A program made the position numbers and the translations under genes. A DNA stretch of 64,000 nt from the NCBI RefSeq assembly GCF_026016465.1, contig NZ_CP100390.1, forward strand, positions 4,095,078 to 4,159,077, in the 5' to 3' direction. This stretch comes from Alkalimarinus alittae. GTDB lineage: Bacteria; Pseudomonadota; Gammaproteobacteria; Pseudomonadales; Oleiphilaceae. This document shows positions 25,672 to 34,276 of this stretch, in pieces (positions within the stretch are counted from its first letter, which is position 1; the number at the start of each line of letters is the position of its first letter). The notes under the pieces are model-generated. The model did not search any database. It was not told the origin of the DNA and saw only the letters and a list, made by a program, of their open reading frames with translations.

Positions 25672-27474
25672 TTAATTAGGCTTGGCTGTTAAATGGCTCA
25701 AAATAAGCTTCAGTTTGGCCGGTTTTAATGGCTTGTATGCCACTACGGTATTGCCGCTAACGGCTGCGTCTAAGTCCAACTCGGTGTTAGCAGACAGCAA
25801 TAGAGCAGGCACCTCCCGACCATAGTGCTGACGCAATCGCTGAATGAGTTCAACACCATTTGTATCTGGGTCATTTAAGAATTGGTAATCGACGATTATC
25901 GCGTCAGGGGTCTCGGCTTGCACTGCGTTCAAGAGCCGTGAAGGGGAGTCGAACAGGCTTACTTGATAGTGCCAACCCGTTATTAGATGCGCCATTGACG
26001 CTAGAATTTCACGGTCGTCATCGACTATGGTTAGCTGTTTAATCTTCTCATTTTCACACTTAGCGGCTCGGACGAATAGGTCTTTGTCTCGTATTTCGTC
26101 ATTTCTAAGTAACCTAAGCGGTCTCCCAACGGGCAGCAACAATCTAAACTGGCAGCCTGTATTTTTCGAGGATATTAACGTCAATGAAATGCCCTGCATG
26201 GCTGTCAGCTGTTTAACCACAGCCAAGCCAACGCCTAACCCGCCACCATGACGCGCTAATGAATTAAACTCTTTGAATGCATCTTCTTGGTCTTGCTGTT
26301 CAATGCCTACGCCATTATCGATCACGTTAATCTCAATAGCATCTTGCTGGTCAGCATCGCGCACTTTATTTAACGTAACCGCAAGCTCTGTTGCTTGGCT
26401 ATGCTTAAGGGCGTTTTCTAATAGGTTTCTAAGGATGCGAGTGAGTAGCAATGGGTCTGTGTTGGCAAATAAGTGTTGCGGGAGGTTTGCGGTCAAAATA
26501 ATCCCGCTAGCGTCGCAACGAGGTCGATATTCTGTCACTAAAGAATTAATTAGCTCACTACAATCAACTTCTTTTTTTCGGGGTTTAATGACACCAATAC
26601 TGAGTCTAGAAATATCAAACAATGAGCCCAGTAGGTCTTGCAACTGGAGAATCGATAGCTGTAACCTCGACATCGTGTCTTGCTGCTGTGAATTGCCTAG
26701 CTCGCCCGAAAGGTTTTCTGCCAACAGATTCATTGCATGAAGCGGCTGCCTTAATTCATGACTTGCGGTCGCAATCAGCTTGGTTTTCTGTTCGCTTTTT
26801 ATCTCGGCGGTTTCATGTGCAAACTCTAGCAGTAACTGCCCCAAAAAATGTGTCCTTTGTGAATGCTCCTGAAGATAGCTCCCGACGCCACCAATAATAT
26901 TGGCCGTGATCAGAAAAGAACTGTTATAGATCAGCTCTTGTTGAGGAATACCTGCCAATCCCCCTACAATAAGATAGGTCAAAAATATCAGCCATGACGC
27001 AGCAATAGCTGAATAAAATGGGACTTTCATGACAAAGTAACCGTACATCATTACTAGCAGCAAACCATCATAAGGCATATAAACTTGCTGAAATCGGGCA
27101 CTCATAATAATGGCGACAATAGCCAACCCCGACAAAAAGTAACTCACGCCATAATAGGCAAAGAACAAACGTGGCTTAAGCGGTTGGTAACTTAACCATA
27201 TTAAGATGAGAATTAACGGGCAGATCAGAAAAAGACGGATACTAATCGTCCACTGCGAAACAAAGTCAGGGAATAGCCGATAATCTAACAGTGAATATGA
27301 TAGAAATATGGCAAGGCTGAACCAGCCGATAGGACGAGCCCGCTTTGTTAACCACTGATAAAAATACTGCTGGTAGACGTTTTCTAAAGAAGAGGAAAAT
27401 CTTAATTGACGGAATCCTAGCGCAAGATCCCGCGTTATCTGTTCTTCATTGAGACCTTTTATCCAGCGAGACAT
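25672..27474 (-). CDS. Membrane hybrid histidine kinase with C-terminal receiver
   Basis: 600 residues from the ATG at 27474 ('MSRWIKGLNEEQI'); the frame is open further up to a TTG at 27525, but that would place a perfect 13-bp inverted repeat inside the coding region. About six transmembrane segments occupy residues 45-215 with very short loops, so the sensor is membrane-embedded. H box 'ATASHELRQPLHAMNLL' is of the HPK type with RQPLHA. N box 'NLLENALKHSQ', G1 'DNGVGI', G2 'GGLGVGLAVVKQL'. The C-terminal receiver starts 'TIVDDDREI', with Asp in 'IIVDYQFLND' and 'YKPLK'. Likely partner: the NarL-type regulator. Confidence 0.92.
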   Translation of the reverse strand: MSRWIKGLNEEQITRDLALGFRQLRFSSSLENVYQQYFYQWLTKRARPIGWFSLAIFLSYSLLDYRLFPDFVSQWTISIRLFLICPLILILIWLSYQPLKPRLFFAYYGVSYFLSGLAIVAIIMSARFQQVYMPYDGLLLVMMYGYFVMKVPFYSAIAASWLIFLTYLIVGGLAGIPQQELIYNSSFLITANIIGGVGSYLQEHSQRTHFLGQLLLEFAHETAEIKSEQKTKLIATASHELRQPLHAMNLLAENLSGELGNSQQQDTMSRLQLSILQLQDLLGSLFDISRLSIGVIKPRKKEVDCSELINSLVTEYRPRCDASGIILTANLPQHLFANTDPLLLTRILRNLLENALKHSQATELAVTLNKVRDADQQDAIEINVIDNGVGIEQQDQEDAFKEFNSLARHGGGLGVGLAVVKQLTAMQGISLTLISSKNTGCQFRLLLPVGRPLRLLRNDEIRDKDLFVRAAKCENEKIKQLTIVDDDREILASMAHLITGWHYQVSLFDSPSRLLNAVQAETPDAIIVDYQFLNDPDTNGVELIQRLRQHYGREVPALLLSANTELDLDAAVSGNTVVAYKPLKPAKLKLILSHLTAKPN

Positions 27475-27487
27475 ACGGGCACATTTC

Positions 27488-27531
27488 TTATGTTTGAGCA
27501 TAATGGACATAACTTGTTTGCTCAAACATAA
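27488..27531. promoter_or_regulatory. Perfect 13-bp inverted repeat upstream of hybrid kinase
   Basis: Arms ttatgtttgagca (27488-27500) and tgctcaaacataa (27519-27531) are exact reverse complements, separated by 18 bases. They lie 14 bases upstream of the chosen kinase start. This could be an operator for a dimeric regulator or an RNA hairpin in the 5' leader. Confidence 0.65.
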
Positions 27532-27591
27532 ATCAACCCACGAATAAAATCACCCTAAATAAGCAGAGCCTTTGAACTCAGTACAACATTA

Positions 27592-28686
27592 TCAAGATTG
27601 ATGCTTCAAATCTCTCACTTTTGCTTGAGTCAGCTCTTTTTCATTGCTGAAATAGCGCGCTCTTAATAACCCTAATTGGTACGTTTGATCTTCATCGGTC
27701 AAGCCTGCACTCACCAACTGTCGTTTTTCTAAAAGATAGGCTTGGTAACGCTGATCGAATAAACGCTGCTGGCTTTGAAATGCGACTATTTCAGCTGCCA
27801 CGTCTTCATCATAACCGTCATCCGCCAACTGCTGCCTTAACGTCTCTTCATTGCCTGATGTTATGGCCTGATGAATCACTTGATGCTTATCAGCATCTGC
27901 CAGTACTGTTTCTTCTGTTTTACGCACAATCGCTGGAAGTTGTTCACGATAAAACTGAGTGAGGGCGAGCTTTTCATCAACCGATAATGTTTCATCATTT
28001 TGCACCCTAATGGTAGCTAACGTATATTCACCATAGGCTTCTTCTAGAGTAAAAAAAGCCGTAACTGCTTCTTCACTCATGGTTTCACGGCGAATCGACT
28101 TGAGGGTTTGAAAGGTCATTTCTAGCATGTCTATCTGATATTGCTTGGTTTGCTGCTCGATCGGCAACATGGGTTGGGCCATCAATTCCACTGCTTGGCT
28201 TTTGTAAGCGAGGTACTCTCCCAGTAGCTTCATGGCTTGATCAACCGCTGACGGAGGCAAATAGCTAGCCGCCACTTGCTGCATCTCAGCAACCGCTACA
28301 TCAGGGGTCACTTCTCCCACGGTATTCAAAAAATAATCAAAGAAGTCCTTAACCTCTAAATCAACCACCAGATTACCTGCGGCATCAAGCTTTAACTGGC
28401 CGTCAATGTCTGTACCTTCTAAGGAGGGCGCAAAGGCATTAGGCAATTGCCTAGGGGTTGCAATGGGCTGTATTTCAATGTCAACGTTCAGCGGTTGGCT
28501 GTTGTCACTCAGACTTGCTTGACGCCCCAAAGTTATAGCGGCTTGATCTGGCTGAACTGAGGTCAAACCAACGGACGAGGGTATCGCACCGACCTTCGAA
28601 CCGCTATATTGCACACTTAAAACGGCCACAACCAACGATGATGCACCAATAAAGCCTAGCACTTTTGCCCATTGTTTATTGTTCAT
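27592..28686 (-). CDS. lifO: Lipase-specific foldase (Lif, lipase chaperone)
   Basis: 364 residues from the ATG at 28686. An N-terminal transmembrane anchor 'VLGFIGASSLVVAVLSV' places the protein at the periplasmic face of the inner membrane; a Pro/Gln-rich linker follows. The Lif signature is 'DFFDYFLNTVGE' near residue 130. The long helical remainder (Gln/Glu/Ala-rich) matches the extended helical scaffold that wraps lipase. It folds the lipase encoded directly upstream (94 bases away, same strand) before export by type II secretion. C-terminal 'RARYFSNEKELTQAKVRDL' is also family-typical. Confidence 0.93.
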   Translation of the reverse strand: MNNKQWAKVLGFIGASSLVVAVLSVQYSGSKVGAIPSSVGLTSVQPDQAAITLGRQASLSDNSQPLNVDIEIQPIATPRQLPNAFAPSLEGTDIDGQLKLDAAGNLVVDLEVKDFFDYFLNTVGEVTPDVAVAEMQQVAASYLPPSAVDQAMKLLGEYLAYKSQAVELMAQPMLPIEQQTKQYQIDMLEMTFQTLKSIRRETMSEEAVTAFFTLEEAYGEYTLATIRVQNDETLSVDEKLALTQFYREQLPAIVRKTEETVLADADKHQVIHQAITSGNEETLRQQLADDGYDEDVAAEIVAFQSQQRLFDQRYQAYLLEKRQLVSAGLTDEDQTYQLGLLRARYFSNEKELTQAKVRDLKHQS

Positions 28687-28780
28687 TAGACTCACTCTAT
28701 TATTGTTTTATGTCGGTGCTTTTTGATTAAAAAGGCAGAGCGCGCTAACGCCCTCTGCCTAGAGCCTTTATCCTTATGGT

Positions 28781-29710
28781 CTAAAGCCCTTGATTCTTAA
28801 GACGATTGGCCTGACTTCTATACAATGAAATTGGGTTCGTCCAAACAGAGCGAACACCAAACAAGTGATTGATAGCATCGACATGATTTAACTGATAGCG
28901 GGTACTAATAACCTTACCCATTTTGGTTGCACATGACGCGACTAAACCATCATTATCTTCGCCAGAATCAAATGCATTTGAAGTAATCAACAAAAAAGCA
29001 TCTGCGGGATCTAATACATTGGTCCAAGGGGTTTTACCACTCCAAGAATACATTTTGATGTTATTACCATTAATTGAGACGTTTTCTGAAGAAGCCTGAC
29101 AGTAGGTTGGGTTTACGCCTTTCCAACCAAGTGCATTATTAAGCGCTATTGTTCCGCTAGTAGTCAGCGTTTCTAGTGCTGCAATACCGTCTTGTGGGTT
29201 ATTACTCGATGATAGCGCGCCAACGATGTTTCCAAAGGCATTGGCTATGGCATTTGCACCCCCCTCAACAGATGAACCCGGCGGAATAACATTGCGAATA
29301 ACATCCGCTACTTTAGAACCATAGTTGACGCCATTTATAGAGGTAATAGAGGCTATTTTATTCGGTATAATCGAAGCAGCAACCCGCGAAGTAGGAGCGC
29401 CCTGACTATGCGCCATCAAGTTAACCTTACTTTCGCCTAAACCTGAGATAAAGTTAGCCAACTGTTCTCCGCGTGCTTCACTTGAATTTACGAACGAAAC
29501 GCTAACGGTATAAACTTTTGCGCCATCGCGCTCTAAGTTATAGGGTACTTTATGAAAATAATTCACTAAACCACCCAGAGTATCAAACCCTGTGACCCCA
29601 TGAACCAGTACAATTGGGTATTTAGTTTTAGTATATCCCCACCAGGCGTGGGAGTTTGATGCAACCATCGCAAGGGATAGGCACACCGCTGTGAGCATGA
29701 GTTTACGCAT
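28781..29710 (-). CDS. lip: Secreted triacylglycerol lipase (family I.1/I.2)
   Basis: 309 residues from the ATG at 29710, which has 'ggagacagga' upstream; an earlier ATG four codons up would sit inside that site. Signal peptide ends at 'NSHAWWGYT'. Mature enzyme begins 'YPIVLVHGVTGFD' (oxyanion hole), nucleophile Ser in 'MAHSQGAPTSR', Asp in 'GEDNDGLVAS', His in 'NHVDAINH'. Two cysteines ('TYCQAS' and 'ASCATK') match the single disulfide of family I lipases. With the foldase gene just downstream it forms the classic lip-lif pair, exported by a type II system encoded elsewhere. Confidence 0.94.
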   Translation of the reverse strand: MRKLMLTAVCLSLAMVASNSHAWWGYTKTKYPIVLVHGVTGFDTLGGLVNYFHKVPYNLERDGAKVYTVSVSFVNSSEARGEQLANFISGLGESKVNLMAHSQGAPTSRVAASIIPNKIASITSINGVNYGSKVADVIRNVIPPGSSVEGGANAIANAFGNIVGALSSSNNPQDGIAALETLTTSGTIALNNALGWKGVNPTYCQASSENVSINGNNIKMYSWSGKTPWTNVLDPADAFLLITSNAFDSGEDNDGLVASCATKMGKVISTRYQLNHVDAINHLFGVRSVWTNPISLYRSQANRLKNQGL

Positions 29711-29909
29711 TCCTGTCTCCATATTTTATTTTTATTTAAAGTAGTCAAATTGCGCATTTGAACGATCCATTCTATGGAGCCTGCCAAAACAAAGGTATCG
29801 CCCATTTGGGGGAGGCACACTGTCTGCCAACAAACCATAAATGCGGCTTATGCAGATGAGAAAAGCGGTGTTAGAATATGCCCACTAGAACTATACGAGA
29901 GACAATCGC

Positions 29910-30542
29910 ATGACCGATAAGAGTGACATTAAGCTAGACAGTTACGAACAAAAAGTCAGTTACGGATTCGGTTGGCAGTTTGGTCGGCAGCTTCATAAGA
30001 ACAATTTTGAAGGGCTCGACATCAATGCTGTGATGACGGCAATCAAGCAATGTTACGAAGGCCAACCCAGCTTACTCAACGATAAAGAGTTAGATAAAGC
30101 ATACGATGCCGTCAAAGACAAAATGAAGCAGGCAAAAGCAGAGCACGCCAAAAACCTTAAGACGCTCAATCAACAGTTTCTTGAAGAAAACGCTAAGCGT
30201 GAAGGCGTTAAGGTCACTGCATCAGGTCTTCAGTATGAGATACTCGAAGCAGGAACCGGCCCCACGCCTATTGCTAATTCGGTTGTACGCACTCATTACC
30301 ACGGTTCATTTATCAACGGACAAGTGTTTGATAGTTCCGTCACGCGTAATGAACCCGCTGAGTTTGCCTTGAATGAAGTTATTCCTGGCTGGTCGGAGGC
30401 CTTACAGATGATGCCTGTGGGTAGCAAGTGGCGTATCGCAGTACCGTCCAATATTGGCTACGGTGAGGCTGGCTCACCTCCAGTAATTCCAGGCGATAGC
30501 GCGTTAGTATTTGAAATTAGCCTACTGGCTGTTGTGGAATGA
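29910..30542 (+). CDS. fklB: FKBP-type peptidyl-prolyl isomerase, FklB-like
   Basis: 210 residues without a signal peptide, so cytoplasmic. Residues about 10-110 form the helical FKBP dimerisation domain ('KVSYGFGWQFGRQL', then charged helix to 'EENAKREGV'). The FKBP domain (about 115-208) shows 'SGLQYEILEAGTG', 'VRTHYHGSFINGQVFDSS' and 'SNIGYGEAGSPPVIPG'. It catalyses cis-trans isomerisation of prolyl bonds. A paralogue with a lipoprotein signal lies at 55634 and shares the linker 'ENAKREGV'. Confidence 0.93.
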   Translation: MTDKSDIKLDSYEQKVSYGFGWQFGRQLHKNNFEGLDINAVMTAIKQCYEGQPSLLNDKELDKAYDAVKDKMKQAKAEHAKNLKTLNQQFLEENAKREGVKVTASGLQYEILEAGTGPTPIANSVVRTHYHGSFINGQVFDSSVTRNEPAEFALNEVIPGWSEALQMMPVGSKWRIAVPSNIGYGEAGSPPVIPGDSALVFEISLLAVVE

Positions 30543-30642
30543 ACGACTAAAATAAACAGCGACAGATACCACAAAAACTATCACGGTCACGTCACGATTA
30601 AGGTGGGGTGACCACACCGATAAGAGAGAAAAGGAGATTCTT

Positions 30643-31215
30643 ATGTCAGTATTTACCCCTTCAACTATTTTAAAATCGTTCGCCATTGCCATTACGCTTT
30701 TCATAGCGTCAGCAGTACATGCCGAGCAACCCCTCACCAAGCAGGCTATTGAAAAATGGCTCAGCTCAATCGACAGTATTCAGGCGTGGTCCGATAGCGT
30801 TGAGGTATTACAAGATGACTCATCAGACGACGCTGAAGATTCATTTACCGTAGACGGAATGCTCAATCAACTAAAAGCTGCCAACGTTTATGACGAAGCT
30901 GAAGATGTCGTCCAAAAGGGTGGGTTTGACTCACTAGAGCAGTTCGCTGATATTCAAATTCGAATTGTGAAGGCAATGATGTCACTGGAAATCGATAAAG
31001 GGTACGCCGGCGGCGAAATACAAGCCCATCTCGATCAAATCAAAAACAACCCCCATATTTCTGAAGAGCAAAAAGCGATGGCGATGAACATGATTCAATC
31101 ATCTATCGACATGGCAAAATCAATGGCTAATTCTTCGCCTGCCGATAAAGCCGCTATCAAGCCTTATATTCAGCAGATACAACAAAAGCTAAATGATGAA
31201 GAAGAAGCGATGTAA
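30643..31215 (+). CDS. Hypothetical secreted helical protein
   Basis: 190 residues, not recognised. Sec signal peptide ends at 'ASAVHAEQP'. The mature chain is acidic, helix-rich, with Met-rich segments ('EEQKAMAMNMIQSSIDMAKSM') and an Asp/Ser-rich loop 'DDSSDDAEDS'. No cysteine. A strong ribosome binding site 'aaggagattctt' supports expression. A second secreted unknown follows 64 bases downstream on the same strand. Periplasmic location is likely; function unknown. Confidence 0.75.
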   Translation: MSVFTPSTILKSFAIAITLFIASAVHAEQPLTKQAIEKWLSSIDSIQAWSDSVEVLQDDSSDDAEDSFTVDGMLNQLKAANVYDEAEDVVQKGGFDSLEQFADIQIRIVKAMMSLEIDKGYAGGEIQAHLDQIKNNPHISEEQKAMAMNMIQSSIDMAKSMANSSPADKAAIKPYIQQIQQKLNDEEEAM

Positions 31216-31279
31216 GCGTTAGTTACTGTAGCGTAGCATCAACCGAAACACAGTATCAAATAAAGGACGTTTCACAAAC

Positions 31280-31702
31280 ATGCGACATATTAAACCCGTT
31301 ATACTCAGCGCCGTTTTCGCGCTATCCTCGAGCACAATAGCTCATGCTGAAGAGAACCCATTAAGTGGTGCAAAGTTAGGCTTTGGCCATGACAAAGGGT
31401 TTGGTCTGACCGGTCAACTAGGCAAGTTTAATGGTTTTATTGGCAATGATGGTCTCGCAGTAGACTACATTATTGTGAGAGAAAAAATAGAAGCTGAAAT
31501 CCCGCTGCATTGGTATATTGCGGGAGGTGGTTACATCGACTGGAGAGGAGATGATGACTTTGGCTTACGCTCACCTGTGGGCCTAGATCTAAACTTTGCA
31601 AAAGGATGGGATGCTTACGTGCAAGTCATACCCGAGCTAGAAATAGTGCAAGAGTTTGAGTTTGGCTTAGATGCTGCTATTGGTGTACGTTACCAATTCT
31701 AG
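31280..31702 (+). CDS. Hypothetical small outer-membrane beta-barrel-like protein
   Basis: 140 residues. Signal peptide ends at 'STIAHAEEN'. The mature part shows alternating hydrophobic strands with aromatic girdle residues ('GYIDWRGDDDFG', 'WDAYVQVIPELEIV') and ends 'GVRYQF', the C-terminal aromatic signature used by outer-membrane barrels. The length suits an eight-stranded or smaller barrel, or a lipocalin-like periplasmic protein. No family recognised with certainty. It ends just before a hairpin terminator at 31742. Confidence 0.72.
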   Translation: MRHIKPVILSAVFALSSSTIAHAEENPLSGAKLGFGHDKGFGLTGQLGKFNGFIGNDGLAVDYIIVREKIEAEIPLHWYIAGGGYIDWRGDDDFGLRSPVGLDLNFAKGWDAYVQVIPELEIVQEFEFGLDAAIGVRYQF

Positions 31703-31714
31703 AGGTCTAACCTA

Positions 31715-32302
31715 CTACTGAAACACTAGCATAAGATTATTAGCCGGCATCTGATGCCGGCTTTTTAGTGCTAGGCCAAAATTAGCCAATAGGTCTTCAA
31801 CCCTTTCTATCTCTTTAATGCCGCTTTCTGGATCTCTTGCTTTTAACCACTGATCAAACTGCCGATTCCCTTCTCCGGTGTACTGCCCATTTTCATTAAA
31901 TGGCCCATAAATACAGAGGATACCGTCTAACGGTAATATGTTTGCGGCACCGACTAACAAGGCTTCAGCAATACGCCAGCTCACAAAATGAAGCGTATTA
32001 GCGGTAAAAATGGCATCATAAGTCAGGGTCGTTGGCCAATTTTCACTCGTTACATCGAGCTCAATGGGCTCACACAAATTGCCTAGCGCCGCGTCTTGCC
32101 ACCACTGCCTCATACCTGGCAAGCATTCTTTTAAGTCGCTCGGCTGCCATGTTAAATGGGGGAAACGTTGGGCTAAGTACACACCATGCTGCCCTGTGCC
32201 GCTCCCTAACTCTAAAACAGCCTTCACATTATTCAACACACCACTGAGCACTTCAGCAATAGGTTGTTGATTTCTTAGGCAAGATTCAGCAATAGGTTTC
32301 AT
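31715..32302 (-). CDS. DUF938 family SAM-dependent methyltransferase-like protein
   Basis: 195 residues. The class I methyltransferase fold is visible: 'VLELGSGTGQHGVYLAQ' (SAM-binding loop), 'WQPSDLKE', 'YDAIFTANTLHFVSW'. These and 'LCIYGPFNENGQYTGEGNRQFD' are signatures of DUF938. The substrate is unknown. The ATG is preceded by 'gagtgagctg'. The C-terminus overlaps the plus-strand terminator hairpin. Confidence 0.92.
   Translation of the reverse strand: MKPIAESCLRNQQPIAEVLSGVLNNVKAVLELGSGTGQHGVYLAQRFPHLTWQPSDLKECLPGMRQWWQDAALGNLCEPIELDVTSENWPTTLTYDAIFTANTLHFVSWRIAEALLVGAANILPLDGILCIYGPFNENGQYTGEGNRQFDQWLKARDPESGIKEIERVEDLLANFGLALKSRHQMPANNLMLVFQ
31742..31766 (+). terminator. Intrinsic terminator inside the end of the convergent gene
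   Basis: Nine-bp perfect stem agccggcat / atgccggct with three-base loop ctg, followed by five T on the plus strand. It terminates the secreted-protein genes ending at 31702 and is embedded in the last codons of the minus-strand methyltransferase. Confidence 0.8.
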
Positions 32303-32436
32303 CAGCTCACTCTATATCGGTCATCGACTGTATTGATTTTAGTGTTTATTCAACCTAACATCGCCAAGCTACACTCGCGCCATTAGCGTTGAAGATATTA
32401 ATATTCGAATCAAAACAACACGTTTGAGGTACCACT

Positions 32437-32781
32437 ATGACAGAAAGCCAACTAATAGAACAACTGGAAAACACACCTAAAACCGTTGAATTTGATCAGG
32501 TTATTGCCGTTATTGCAGAAAATTACGACTACCAGCCCACACGTTTTACCAATGGTGATATCGTCAACGAAGCAGGTACCAACGAGGGCTCTTGCAAGTT
32601 GTTTGCATTCGGGTTGATTAATCAATTATCTGACGAAGAGATGCTTGCATGCTTCGGCAAGTATTATCGTGACGATGTATTAAAGCACCCAAATGGGACA
32701 GATCACGCAAACATTAGAACATTTATGAACGCTGGCTGGGACGGTATCAAGTTTGATCAACCGGCACTCGCTGCTAAATAA
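32437..32781 (+). CDS. HopJ type III effector family protein
   Basis: 114 residues, matching the PF08888 HopJ family over the whole length: 'FDQVIAVIAENYDYQPTRF', 'NEAGTNEGSCKLFAFG', 'LACFGKYYRDDVL' and 'NIRTFMNAGWDGI'. Despite the name, the family is widespread in free-living gammaproteobacteria without type III secretion; no secretion genes are here, so an effector role is not claimed. The stop overlaps the start of the next gene (taatg). Confidence 0.9.
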   Translation: MTESQLIEQLENTPKTVEFDQVIAVIAENYDYQPTRFTNGDIVNEAGTNEGSCKLFAFGLINQLSDEEMLACFGKYYRDDVLKHPNGTDHANIRTFMNAGWDGIKFDQPALAAK

Positions 32782-33002
32782 TGTTTGATAAACAAGATCT
32801 CGTCAAATTAGCAAAGGTGAAGATGCCTTTCGGCAAGTATAGCGGTCGAGTATTGATTGATTTGCCTGAAGAGTATCTGCTTTGGTTTGCAAAAAAGGGG
32901 TTTCCTGAGGGGCAGTTAGGGCACTTACTCAAACTTTCTTTAGAAGTCCATATTCATGGATTGACCGATATTATCAAACCTATCAAGAAAATGGATCTCT
33001 GA
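32781..33002 (+). CDS. DUF3820 family small protein
   Basis: 73 residues. 'KMPFGKYSGRVLIDLPEEYL' and 'FPEGQLGHLLKL' are the family signature; the 'MPFGKYKG' motif is also found attached to exonuclease domains in other bacteria. It is translationally coupled to the HopJ-like gene (one-base overlap), a common pairing. Soluble, function unknown (family sometimes named putative quorum-sensing-regulated virulence factor). Confidence 0.9.
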   Translation: MFDKQDLVKLAKVKMPFGKYSGRVLIDLPEEYLLWFAKKGFPEGQLGHLLKLSLEVHIHGLTDIIKPIKKMDL

Positions 33003-33042
33003 TAAACGGTTTATTCACTGATGCTTAACATCATTAAAAGGC

Positions 33043-33160
33043 TGTCATTCCCGCAAACCAGATGAATTGCGAAGCAAGAGCGCGCGTCCTTGGGTGGGCG
33101 GGAATCCATGTCTTGAAGCGATGCTAAAACCTAAGTCCCCGCCTTCGCGAGGATGACAAG
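33043..33160. repeat. Dispersed inverted-repeat element ('gtcattcccgc' type), copy 1
   Basis: Between DUF3820 and slyD. 'tgtcattcccgc' at the left pairs with 'gcgggaat' near 33099, and the right end 'tccccgccttcgcgaggatgacaag' pattern (33136-33160) resembles the right end of the copy at 43099-43176. Elements with these ends recur in many proteobacterial genomes. No coding capacity. Confidence 0.65.
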
Positions 33161-33195
33161 AGGATACAATTACGGTGTCTCTGAATAGGCACCAA

Positions 33196-33690
33196 TTAGT
33201 GCTGATGACCTCCAACACCGTGCGCATGGCCATGAGATGCTTCTTCAGCGGTTGCCTCACGCACGTCAACAATCTCAACATCAAATACTAATGTGCGGCC
33301 CGCCAACGGGTGGTTGCTATCAACATCAACGTTAAACTTACCGGCTTTTACCACCGTAACCTGACGCGGCCCGTCTTCGGTTTCAACTGACACAACCATG
33401 CCGGCACGAATCTTAGACTTCGACTTCTTGTCTCCATGCAAATGCTTAATCGGAATCCGCTGCTGGTTGCCTTCGTTACGTTCGCCATAGCCTTCAGACG
33501 GTGGCACAGTCACTGAGAATGTATCACCGACCTGTTTGCCTTCCATTGCGTTTTCTAAACCTGCAACAATATTATTGTGGCCTTTCAGAAACAACATAGG
33601 GTCGCCATCATGAGAGCTCTCTATCTCCTTTCCTCCCTCTTCAGCTAGCCGATAATGAAAGCTGACGACCTTGTTTTTATCTATGATCAT
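33196..33690 (-). CDS. slyD: SlyD-like FKBP peptidyl-prolyl isomerase
   Basis: 164 residues. FKBP half-sites flank an inserted IF chaperone domain: 'VVSFHYRLAEEGGKEIESS', 'FLKGHNNIVAGLENAMEGKQ', IF region about 70-125, 'VDSNHPLAGRTLVFDVEIV'. The C-terminus 'SHGHAHGVGGHQH' is a short His-rich metal-binding tail, as in SlyD, though shorter than in E. coli. It combines prolyl isomerase and chaperone activity and may carry nickel. 'gaggaaatacgc' precedes the ATG. Confidence 0.93.
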   Translation of the reverse strand: MIIDKNKVVSFHYRLAEEGGKEIESSHDGDPMLFLKGHNNIVAGLENAMEGKQVGDTFSVTVPPSEGYGERNEGNQQRIPIKHLHGDKKSKSKIRAGMVVSVETEDGPRQVTVVKAGKFNVDVDSNHPLAGRTLVFDVEIVDVREATAEEASHGHAHGVGGHQH

Positions 33691-33869
33691 GCGTATTTCC
33701 TCAGGAAAGGGTCAATAAAAAGGCCGTTATTATCGTAGCTCCTGCCTTGAAGCGCAAGAACCTCATCAAACAGCTGAAGAGCACGACCAATGAAATGCGA
33801 ATTGAATAGCCCTATGCTATGATGAGGGGTAATAAGTAGTTTACTATCTGGGTTAAGAGGCACTGGGTG

Positions 33870-34235
33870 ATGGGCTCTACACGTTATCTTGTTATGTTTA
33901 TCGGCTGGGTCAGCGTTGTGTTGGGCGTGGTTGGTATTTTTCTCCCTCTACTACCTACCACTCCCTTTATTTTGTTGGGCGCTTGGTGTTTTAGTCGTTC
34001 TTCACCTTTCTTTCATAATTGGCTTATCGCCCACCCCAAACTGGGGCCTATTATTGAAACGTGGACTAACGGAGATGGGCTTCCGGTGAGAGTGAGAAAC
34101 AGAATCATCTTCTTTATGTGGGTTAGTATGATTCTCTCAATGTTACTAATTGCTAAGCTATGGGCCGTTTTATTATTGGGGACTATCGGCGCATCTGTAA
34201 CGGTTTATATTATGCGAAGGCCTGTCGTCTATTAG
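33870..34235 (+). CDS. ybaN: YbaN/DUF454 inner-membrane protein
   Basis: 121 residues from the ATG at 33870; a GTG immediately before it is also possible. Three transmembrane segments. 'GIFLPLLPTTPFILLGAWCF', 'SPFFHNWLIAHPKLGP' and 'RNRIIFFMWVSM' are the DUF454 signature. E. coli YbaN sits near priC/apt; here the neighbours are slyD and a CBS protein. Function unknown. Confidence 0.93.
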   Translation: MGSTRYLVMFIGWVSVVLGVVGIFLPLLPTTPFILLGAWCFSRSSPFFHNWLIAHPKLGPIIETWTNGDGLPVRVRNRIIFFMWVSMILSMLLIAKLWAVLLLGTIGASVTVYIMRRPVVY

Positions 34236-34276
34236 ACGCACAGATTAGAATGTATTCTGTCTAAAAGAGGTTATCG

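Noticed and set aside
26273-26740. 155-residue plus-strand open frame
   Set aside because: Lies wholly antisense to the hybrid kinase; Ser/Cys-rich shadow with no domain.
32437-32781. Type III secretion effector reading of the HopJ gene
   Set aside because: No secretion apparatus or chaperone nearby; the family is common in free-living bacteria.
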